A stretch of 64,000 nt of DNA from an uncultured Acidimicrobiales bacterium. GTDB lineage: Bacteria > Actinomycetota > Acidimicrobiia > Acidimicrobiales > SZUA-35. The notes beneath the pieces were generated by a model. It saw nothing but the letters and a program-made list of their open reading frames with translations, was not told where the DNA came from and ran no database searches. The position numbers were made by a program, and so were the translations under genes. Of this stretch, positions 58,009-64,000 are shown piece by piece. The first letter of the stretch is position 1, and every line of letters starts with the position of its first letter. The stretch is taken from positions 1 through 64,000 of the forward strand of contig CALAJQ010000020.1 in the NCBI GenBank assembly GCA_937922785.1, in the 5' to 3' direction.

Positions 58009-58907
58009 ACCGCCGTCCGTATCGATTCGTGATTCGTTCCTACCCGACCTACTACCGACGGGAACACGGCGACGAGCTGATTCAAACCGCGCTGGCTCTC
58101 AACGACGGCCGTTGGCAAGTTCGGGAAGCCGCGGCGTTCGTGCGAAGTGGCCTGGCGATGAGCGTGCGCGACGTTCGCCGGCTTTGGGTGTTGCTAGCAA
58201 TTCCCGCAATTCTCTACGGCCCAGCGATTGTGCTCTTTGTCGTTACCCACGACCAAAGCGTTGTTCATCACTCTCATCTGCTGGCTGATGTGTCACGAGT
58301 ACTGAAGATCATCACGGTGCTGGGCCTTCCGGTGCTGCTGAAGCTGCTGGTAGCTCGCACTACAGAACAGCCCGACCGATGGAAACGGTCCTTTGTTGTC
58401 TGGAGCGCCGTTGGTGTCGTCAGCGTGTTGGGGTTGAGTTTGGTGCGGGCCGATTTCGCAACACTTAGCAATTCGACTTCGACTTGGGCGAACTATCCGG
58501 GTGGACCAGACCCGCACACGGGTTTCTCGGCAGCGCCGTCGCTTGCTGCGTTGTTGGTGCGCGAGGTGATCGCGGTCGTGATTATCGCAGCTGCTGCGGC
58601 TTGGCTCAGCAAGCGCTCAAAGGCTCCGGTGTTCACCGTTTCGGCTGCGACTCTGTTGATTCTGTGCGGCTACTTGCTGTTGGCCCCTTGGGCATTCGTA
58701 TTGGACTACGACACGTTCGTAGGCGACACGATGCTCGGCGCAACGTTCGGTGAGGTGCTATTCCTCGTCACTCCCTTTGATGGATTTGGTGCGCTGGCGC
58801 TGTCTGCTTCGGCGCTAGTAATGACCTCACAAATCCTGGCTTGGGGTGGCGCCACCGCTACGGCTCGCGCCAGATCAGACCGAGCAGTAGCGCAAGCCAG
58901 TTTGTAG
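58005..58907 (+). CDS. Membrane protein encoded with PadR (permease-prefix-like)
   Basis: 300 residues. A cytoplasmic N-terminus (YRFVIRSYPTYYRREHGDELI, about 1-55) resembles the permease-prefix helix often found with PadR-linked genes. Six membrane helices follow (about 60-84, 95-118, 128-148, 180-202, 210-235 and 250-285). It is translationally coupled to the PadR gene. The substrate and role are unknown; it may be part of the exporter or a sensor for it. Confidence 0.7.
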   Translation: MNRRPYRFVIRSYPTYYRREHGDELIQTALALNDGRWQVREAAAFVRSGLAMSVRDVRRLWVLLAIPAILYGPAIVLFVVTHDQSVVHHSHLLADVSRVLKIITVLGLPVLLKLLVARTTEQPDRWKRSFVVWSAVGVVSVLGLSLVRADFATLSNSTSTWANYPGGPDPHTGFSAAPSLAALLVREVIAVVIIAAAAAWLSKRSKAPVFTVSAATLLILCGYLLLAPWAFVLDYDTFVGDTMLGATFGEVLFLVTPFDGFGALALSASALVMTSQILAWGGATATARARSDRAVAQASL

Positions 58908-58944
58908 ATCGCGCCTGGCGAGGCGCCGGCGAGCGCCAGCGAGA

Positions 58945-58964
58945 ACTACTCCCTGGGGAGTAGT
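58945..58964. promoter_or_regulatory. Perfect palindrome ACTACTCCC-TG-GGGAGTAGT, candidate PadR operator
   Basis: ACTACTCCC (58945-58953) and GGGAGTAGT (58956-58964) are perfect inverted copies with a 2-bp spacer, 49 bp before the ABC ATPase gene. The left half with its flank (CAGCGAGAACTACTCC) is identical to that in the hairpin repeat at 57589, upstream of the PadR gene. Regulator assignment is inferred. Confidence 0.5.
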
Positions 58965-59012
58965 GGCCAAGCCTCCGAGTGTCGGATGTAGTTAAGGCCT
59001 GGTTTTAGGACC

Positions 59013-59945
59013 ATGGACTACATGATCAAAGTAACCAACCTCACAAAGGCCTACGGCGACATTGTTGCTGTCGATAGCCTCACATTCACCGTCCAACCTG
59101 GTGTTATCACTGGATTCCTAGGACCTAACGGAGCAGGAAAGTCCACCACTATGCGGATGATCCTTGGCCTTGATGCGCCTACCGAGGGTTCAGCCACGAT
59201 CGATGGCAAACCACTGGCAGAGCATCAGATGCCGCTGCGCAAAATCGGCGCTTTGCTAAACGCTGGTGCCGCTCATCCCAAGCGATCGGCGTACAACCAC
59301 CTTCGGGCATTGGCCGCTACAAACGGCATCAGCAACGGACGGGTGGAGCATGTGCTGAACCTCGTCGGGCTTGCCGAAGTAGGCAAGCGCCGCAGCGGCG
59401 GTTTCTCCTTAGGAATGGGCCAGCGTCTCGGCATTGCGGCTTCGCTTTTGGGTGACCCCGAAGTTGTGATGCTCGACGAACCAGTCAATGGTCTTGACCC
59501 TGAAGGCATCCTTTGGATCCGTCAACTTCTGCAGGATCTTGCCGCTGAGGGGCGCACAGTCTTCGTGTCGTCTCACCTCATGAGTGAGATGGAACTCATC
59601 GCCGATCACTTCATCATCATCGGGCAAGGTCGTCTCATTGAAGACATCTCGGCTGACGATTTGCGAGCCCGAGCAACGGGAGAAAAGACCTTGGTCCGCT
59701 CTGATGATCTGGACCGGCTCACTCCGCTGATGCAGGCCGATGGCGTAAGCATCGTGCCGTGCGAAACCAAAGCAGCAACAGTCATAGGCGTCGGCGCCGG
59801 AGAGATCGGTCGCATAGCGCGTGACAACGGAATTGCCTTGACGGGCCTTGTTCCCGAGCAGCGTTCGCTTGAAGACGTGTTCATGTCGCTGACTGCCGAG
59901 GCTGTTCAGTATCAGGGCACCAGCACGATTGCGATGGCCGCATGA
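59013..59945 (+). CDS. ABC exporter ATP-binding subunit
   Basis: 310 residues. Walker A GPNGAGKST, signature region FSLGMGQRLGIA (in the SLGMKQRL style of bacteriocin/antibiotic exporters), Walker B VVMLDEPVNGLDP and H-loop SSHLMSEME. The C-terminal domain resembles those of lantibiotic- or drug-exporter ATPases. Start at 59013, or at the ATG at 59022. Its stop overlaps the permease ATG. Confidence 0.9.
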   Translation: MDYMIKVTNLTKAYGDIVAVDSLTFTVQPGVITGFLGPNGAGKSTTMRMILGLDAPTEGSATIDGKPLAEHQMPLRKIGALLNAGAAHPKRSAYNHLRALAATNGISNGRVEHVLNLVGLAEVGKRRSGGFSLGMGQRLGIAASLLGDPEVVMLDEPVNGLDPEGILWIRQLLQDLAAEGRTVFVSSHLMSEMELIADHFIIIGQGRLIEDISADDLRARATGEKTLVRSDDLDRLTPLMQADGVSIVPCETKAATVIGVGAGEIGRIARDNGIALTGLVPEQRSLEDVFMSLTAEAVQYQGTSTIAMAA

Positions 59946-60733
59946 TGACTACTTTCGAAATCGGCAAGGTGCGTATGGTCAATGTGATTCACGGCGAATG
60001 GATCAAATTCTGGTCGGTGCGTTCAACGTCAGTCACACTTGTGGCCGCCGGCGTTGCGACAGTGCTGTTCGGGCTGTTCTTCTCGTTTGCTGCTGAAGCC
60101 AGCACTCAAGCAAGAGGTCCATCTGCATCACTCACTGACCCAGTTGACATAGCGCTCGGAGGAACCATCCTCACCGAAATCGTGATTGGTGCGTTGGGCG
60201 TGATCTTCGTAACTAGCGAGTATTCGACCGGTCTGATTCACAGCACGTTTGCTGCGGTTGGCCGCCGACGTCGTGTGGTCTGGGCCAAAGCAGCAGTCCT
60301 GGGCGCCTCCGTGTTCGGAATTGTTGCCATGGCAATTCCGGCCGCAGTGGTCGCAGGCCAAACCGTGTATGCAGGATCTGAGTCAGCAACGTCTGCAGCA
60401 GATGCGTTGGGTGTGATGGGCGGGGCAACGGTCTACTTAACGGGGATTGCCCTCATCGGAGCCGCCCTTGCTTTTGCCCTTCGATCCACTGCAGCCAGCA
60501 TGGGATTGTTAGTTGGTGGTGTCTTCATCGGACCCAACTTGTTGCCACTCTTGCCTGACAGCCTTACCGACATCTTCTTGAAGTACATGCCGTCTGAGGC
60601 TGGTTCTGCGATGATGGCTAACGTGCCAGATCCCGATGCGCTAAGCCGAGGCGTCGCCTACCTGGTGTTCGTCTCTTGGGTAGTCGCAATTGTTGCCGGC
60701 GCAAACCTTCTTGTGCAACGGCGTGACGCATGA
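59942..60733 (+). CDS. ABC-2 exporter permease subunit
   Basis: 263 residues with about six membrane helices: one after a short N-terminus (about 30-50), then about 75-95, 110-140, 155-180, 185-200 and 235-260. The N-terminal VIHGEWIKFWSVRST motif is typical of ABC-2 permeases paired with this kind of ATPase. Overlaps both neighbours by four bases. Confidence 0.87.
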   Translation: MMTTFEIGKVRMVNVIHGEWIKFWSVRSTSVTLVAAGVATVLFGLFFSFAAEASTQARGPSASLTDPVDIALGGTILTEIVIGALGVIFVTSEYSTGLIHSTFAAVGRRRRVVWAKAAVLGASVFGIVAMAIPAAVVAGQTVYAGSESATSAADALGVMGGATVYLTGIALIGAALAFALRSTAASMGLLVGGVFIGPNLLPLLPDSLTDIFLKYMPSEAGSAMMANVPDPDALSRGVAYLVFVSWVVAIVAGANLLVQRRDA

Positions 60734-61911
60734 TGCCAGCGGTGGTGGCCTGGTTGAGGGCCGACTTACGTCGCTTCGACCTTGTCGTAGCTGCGCTGAC
60801 GGTGGGACTGAGCACGTTGCTGATTCTCGCCCTACCTACTGACTACGACATCGGTTGGCCCGAAGTGCCAGCCGGTGTCGGCGCGTTTGTGTTGGTAGTT
60901 ATGCGTCGCCGATGGCCGCTGGCTCTTTGGTGTGTCGCCATTGTTTCGGCTGTCGTTTTCGTGACTCTTTGGGGACGCCCGACGACACTGGTGTTTGCCA
61001 GCCTCGTGCTTCTGGCCACTGCGTGTCTGCGTCTAGAGCGATTGCCAGCGGTTGCGCTCGGCCTTGTCTCGGCCGTCGTTGTCTATCTGATAGCGCTGGT
61101 CGGCTTCTTGCCCGAAGGCACCTCTCTGGGTGACACCGATGCTGTCATTGGCATTGTCTGGAGCGCTTTGGCCGTAGGGGTAGCTGACGCGGTCCGTTCG
61201 TGGCGCCGGTCCACCGAAGCCGCCGAGGCGCAACGGCAGTTGGAGCTGCTGGCGTCCGAAGCCCAGGTGCGTGAGCAGGTAAGCGAGGAGCGGCTAAGCA
61301 TCGCCCGCGAACTTCATGATCTGTTAGCTCACAACCTTTCGGTCATGAACGTGCAGACCGGGGCTGCCCTGCACCTGCTGCGCTCAGATCCAGACCAGGC
61401 TGAGACGTCGCTTATCACCGCACGCGATGCCGGTCGGTCAATACTGGATGAGCTGCGTGACTTGTTGTCGGTTTTGCGGCACGAGGGATCTGATGCCCCG
61501 CAATCATCGCTCCCGTCATTTGACGAGTTACCTGAGCTGGTGGACACGATGCGCGCGTCGGGTCTTGATGTTCAGTGGGCTGCCAGCGGTGAAGAGCTGG
61601 TGCTGGCACCGGCGGTGTCCCTGGCCGCTTACCGCATCGTGCAGGAGGCACTCACGAATGCGGCTAAACACGGGGACCACACAGTTAGCCTTGCCACCGA
61701 GTGGGAGCACGACGGAATCTCGGTGCGAGTCAGCAACAGACTTGGCGCAAGCACCAAGTCCTCAAGTGATGGTGTGCCTGGGCACGGATTGGTGGGCATG
61801 AGAGAACGCGCAATCGGCAACGGCGGACGCTTTGCCACAAACAACGAGAACGGGCGCTTCGTGATTGACGCATGGTTGCCGGCCACTCGAGTAGGGGAGA
61901 TCAAACAATGA
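60730..61911 (+). CDS. NarL-type sensor histidine kinase
   Basis: 393 residues. The N-terminal half has about five membrane helices (residues 15-155) without an extracellular domain, as in intramembrane-sensing kinases. A coiled coil (about 160-185) leads to HisKA_3 with His196 (IARELHDLLAHNLSVM), then HATPase with YRIVQEALTNAAKHG and GHGLVGMRERA. Placed directly after the exporter and coupled to the next regulator, so it probably senses exporter load or a membrane-active compound. Confidence 0.9.
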   Translation: MMPAVVAWLRADLRRFDLVVAALTVGLSTLLILALPTDYDIGWPEVPAGVGAFVLVVMRRRWPLALWCVAIVSAVVFVTLWGRPTTLVFASLVLLATACLRLERLPAVALGLVSAVVVYLIALVGFLPEGTSLGDTDAVIGIVWSALAVGVADAVRSWRRSTEAAEAQRQLELLASEAQVREQVSEERLSIARELHDLLAHNLSVMNVQTGAALHLLRSDPDQAETSLITARDAGRSILDELRDLLSVLRHEGSDAPQSSLPSFDELPELVDTMRASGLDVQWAASGEELVLAPAVSLAAYRIVQEALTNAAKHGDHTVSLATEWEHDGISVRVSNRLGASTKSSSDGVPGHGLVGMRERAIGNGGRFATNNENGRFVIDAWLPATRVGEIKQ

Positions 61912-62576
61912 CAATCCGAGTTGTGCTGGTAGATGACCAGGCTTTGATACGCGCCGGCTTCAAGGTGATAGTCGATTCTGACCCAGACATCGCTGTAGTC
62001 GGCGAGGCAGAAGACGGAGGCTCGGCAATCGATGTCATTCGTGCGAGTCGTCCCGATGTTGTTCTGATGGACATCCGGATGCCAGGTCGCAGTGGCATCG
62101 AAACGACAAAGGCCATCGTGGCCGATGAAGACTTGGCGGGAGTGCGAGTAATCGTGCTCACAACCTTCGAACTGGATGAGTACGTTGTGGACGCAATGCG
62201 TGCGGGAGCAAGCGGCTTTCTAGATAAAGGCGTGGATCCACAGCAACTGCTTGAGGCCATCAAAGTGGTGGCTGCGGGCGATGCTCTGCTTACCCCTAGC
62301 GCAACGAGAGCTCTGCTAGCGTCGCTTGACGGCAGCTCGGGCGGACTACCAATCGACGAGGAGACGGTGAAGTTCCTGACTGCTCGCGAGCGTGAGGTTG
62401 TCGGTCTCGTTGGTCAAGGATTGTCGAACGACGAGATCGGCGAGGCGCTGTACATGTCGCCGCTGACCGCCAAGACCCATGTGAGCCGAGCGATGACCAA
62501 ACTCCACGCCAGGGACCGGGCTCAACTAGTTGTGATCGCGCTAAGGACTGGCCTGACTCGACTCGACGACCTCTAG
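61908..62576 (+). CDS. NarL/LuxR-family response regulator
   Basis: 222 residues from the ATG at 61908, overlapping the kinase stop (ATGA). Receiver domain: VDD (8-10), Asp55 (VLMDIRMPG), Thr (VLTTFE) and Lys (FLDKGV). The C-terminal LuxR helix-turn-helix is FLTAREREVVGLVGQGLSNDEIGEALYMSPLTAKTHV. Together with the kinase it forms the two-component control of the exporter operon. Confidence 0.92.
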   Translation: MTIRVVLVDDQALIRAGFKVIVDSDPDIAVVGEAEDGGSAIDVIRASRPDVVLMDIRMPGRSGIETTKAIVADEDLAGVRVIVLTTFELDEYVVDAMRAGASGFLDKGVDPQQLLEAIKVVAAGDALLTPSATRALLASLDGSSGGLPIDEETVKFLTAREREVVGLVGQGLSNDEIGEALYMSPLTAKTHVSRAMTKLHARDRAQLVVIALRTGLTRLDDL

Positions 62577-62586
62577 CGCGGGCGCG

Positions 62587-63258
62587 CTACACCGCCGCAG
62601 GTTCGGTGACCGCTCCGTCGAGCATTCTTAGTGATCGGGTGGCGTATGCCGCGGCGCGGGCTGCGTGGGTGACCATGACTACCGTGCGGCCGTCTTCGCA
62701 TAACGATTGGAGCAGGCCAAGGATGTCATCACCGGTGACCGAGTCGAGTGCACCCGTCGGCTCATCGGCCAAGATCAATTGAGGATCGTTCATCAACGCG
62801 CGTGCGATCGCCACCCGTTGCTGCTCGCCGCCTGAGAGCTCGGACGGTTTGTGGTCGGCCCGGTCTTGCAGCCCAACCCGCTTAAGCAACTCAGTGGATG
62901 AGGCTTGAAGGTCTTTCAGCTTTCCCCCGTCAAGCAACGCTGGCACTGCAACGTTTTGCCAAGCGTTGAGTGTCGGCAGCAGGTCATAGAGCTGGAAGAT
63001 CATGCCGATGTGGCGGCGGCGGAAAGTTGTGCGCTCGCGTTCATCCAGGGTGCTCAGTTCGGTTCCCGCCACTTCGACTCGACCACCGGTGGGAGGCTCG
63101 AGCCCTCCGATTAGGTTCAACAGGGTTGACTTGCCGCTGCCCGACGGCCCTTCGACCGCCACGAAATCTCCAACCGAAACCGTGAAGTTGGCTCGGTCAA
63201 CTGCGTGCACCTGTCCAAACTGGCACGAGAGGTCGATTGCTCGAATGGAGATACTCAT
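62587..63258 (-). CDS. MacB/LolD-type ABC ATP-binding protein
   Basis: 223 residues from the ATG at 63258. Walker A GPSGSGKST, signature LSGGEQQRVAIARAL, Walker B LILADEPTGALDS. This subfamily pairs with FtsX/MacB-type permeases; a permease of that type starts on the opposite strand at 63831. Its ATG overlaps the stop of the PadR gene, so it is co-translated with the regulator. Convergent with the NarL operon, 10 bp apart. Confidence 0.92.
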   Translation of the reverse strand: MSISIRAIDLSCQFGQVHAVDRANFTVSVGDFVAVEGPSGSGKSTLLNLIGGLEPPTGGRVEVAGTELSTLDERERTTFRRRHIGMIFQLYDLLPTLNAWQNVAVPALLDGGKLKDLQASSTELLKRVGLQDRADHKPSELSGGEQQRVAIARALMNDPQLILADEPTGALDSVTGDDILGLLQSLCEDGRTVVMVTHAARAAAYATRSLRMLDGAVTEPAAV

Positions 63259-63782
63259 CGTTTGAACTCGACCTTCAGTCGTGACAGACGTTCGGTCGTG
63301 TGATCGATCCAGCTGAGGTCGGCCTCGAGATGAAACAGAGTGAAATCGCACACAACTATTTCGGTCTCGGAATCGGCGTTGCGTTTCTGGCTGGTCACCT
63401 CGCGCATGCGGGCCATGTGTCGGGCCCGCTGCGCTTCAAGAAACGGCTGGGCGTCGCGGCCGGAAAGTAACGCAAGGCTGACCTTCAGAAACAGCTCGCC
63501 TTTGGGCGCTTCATCAACTGGCAGGGGAGCGCTAAGCCATGTCTCGAGATCGGAAACACCAGACTCGGTGATTGCATACTGCTTTCGATCCGGACCGTTC
63601 CCGCCAGACTCGCCAACGAGCGTCACAAGCCCATCGCGGTCGAGCCGAGACAACGTTGAGTAGATCTGGGAGAACCTAAGCGGCTTCAAGTTCGGGAAGC
63701 GTTCGTCGTATTCGCGCTTGAGGTCATAGCCGTAGCTCGGGTGGCCATCCAGGAGGCTCAGAAGTATCTGCTGCGTGCTCAT
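63255..63782 (-). CDS. PadR-family transcriptional regulator with C-terminal Vir-type domain
   Basis: 175 residues from the ATG at 63782. Winged helix: QQILLSLLDGHPSYGYDLKRE, PLRFSQIYSTLSRLDRDGLV and KQYAITESGVSDLETWL; a C-terminal helical domain (about 100-175) follows. Longer than the PadR at 57688. It likely represses the divergent permease gene and its own operon through the palindromes at 63790-63823. Confidence 0.9.
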   Translation of the reverse strand: MSTQQILLSLLDGHPSYGYDLKREYDERFPNLKPLRFSQIYSTLSRLDRDGLVTLVGESGGNGPDRKQYAITESGVSDLETWLSAPLPVDEAPKGELFLKVSLALLSGRDAQPFLEAQRARHMARMREVTSQKRNADSETEIVVCDFTLFHLEADLSWIDHTTERLSRLKVEFKR

Positions 63783-63789
63783 GAGGCCG

Positions 63790-63823
63790 ACTATACCACA
63801 CCGGTATACCAACATGGTATAGT
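63790..63823. promoter_or_regulatory. TATACC/GGTATA operator cluster between PadR and the permease gene
   Basis: ACTATACCA (63790-63798) and TGGTATAGT (63815-63823) are perfect inverted copies, and a central GGTATACC (63803-63810) is a palindrome in its own right. The three half-site groups fill the 48-bp divergent gap, so they must overlap both promoters. A PadR binding site is inferred. Confidence 0.55.
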
Positions 63824-63830
63824 CCGACTC

Positions 63831-64000
63831 ATGACGGCTTTGTACCTCCTCGGCTTGAAGCGACTCCTCACCAGACCGGGGGTGGTGTTGCTCTCGATCA
63901 TCGGCATTGCCGCTGGAGTTGCGCTGGTCATCTCGGTGAACGTGGTGCTCGGTTCGGTTGGTCAATCGATCGAGGAGGTTTCGGAGTTAAACGATGACGC
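63831..64000 (+). CDS. ABC transporter permease, FtsX/MacB type (truncated by window edge)
   Basis: From the ATG at 63831 the open frame starts MTALYLLGLKRLLTRPG, then a hydrophobic helix (about 18-42, VVLLSIIGIAAGVALVISVNVV) and SIEEVSELND, typical of the first helix of a MacB/FtsX permease. It is divergent from the PadR-ATPase pair and presumably the membrane partner of that ATPase. Confidence 0.7.
   Translation, partial: MTALYLLGLKRLLTRPGVVLLSIIGIAAGVALVISVNVVLGSVGQSIEEVSELNDD

Overview
The window looks like chromosome from a free-living, probably marine, high-GC Gram-positive bacterium of the Acidimicrobiia type (Actinomycetota). The basis is gene content: an NDMA/mycofactocin-type alcohol dehydrogenase, an F420-type nitroreductase-fold protein and a luciferase-like F420-type oxidoreductase, a mycothiol-dependent isomerase-fold protein, an actinobacterial DUF3152 protease, PP2C/receiver signalling proteins, and six secreted proteins sharing a DUF4214 domain. 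The lineage is an inference; there is no rRNA, and I saw no tRNA, CRISPR array, prophage or intact insertion sequence.

Layout. 1-4.7 kb: a truncated secreted protein, a two-FAS1 adhesion protein, and a CHASE/PAS histidine kinase coupled to a single-domain response regulator. 4.9-9.5 kb: alcohol dehydrogenase, a MoxR-type ATPase plus VWA protein pair, and a receiver-PP2C phosphatase. 9.5-16 kb: an ABC-2 exporter and small enzymes, then the first DUF4214 protein. 16-17 kb: a repeat-rich gap with a truncated cupin gene. 16.8-29.8 kb: P450, DksA-like protein, questin-oxidase-like enzyme, transporter, site-2 protease, HNH nuclease, 2OG oxygenase, DUF2339-like membrane protein and two more DUF4214 proteins. 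29.9-35.1 kb: a compact conflict- or signalling-like locus with a subtilase, a TPR-CHAT protease, a small partner protein and a sigma factor. 35-41.4 kb: OmpA lipoprotein, TPR protein, a PEP-utilising enzyme split by an in-frame amber codon, and a mycothiol-type enzyme. 41.5-43.6 kb: a thioredoxin-like lipoprotein whose first redox cysteine is a UGA codon, divergent from a diverged EF-Tu gene with a long structured leader. 44-52 kb: sigma factor with membrane partner, F420-type oxidoreductase, OmpR/kinase pair and a propeller-DUF4214 protein. 52-57.6 kb: NYN nuclease, duplicated DUF1905 genes, two more DUF4214 proteins and a family of covarying hairpin repeats. 57.7-64 kb: two PadR-controlled ABC exporter systems, the first with a NarL-type two-component pair.

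The most notable item is the candidate selenoprotein at 41515-42039. The reading frame continues through UGA with a complete thioredoxin fold, UGA sits exactly where the first Cys of CxxC belongs, and a stem-loop begins at the UGA. The second is the TPR-CHAT / sigma / partner / subtilase locus, which resembles the protease-to-sigma-factor logic of TPR-CHAT systems but has no CRISPR genes nearby. Three genes between 40 and 54 kb are interrupted (amber, opal, frameshift), so assembly or base-calling error must be excluded for each.
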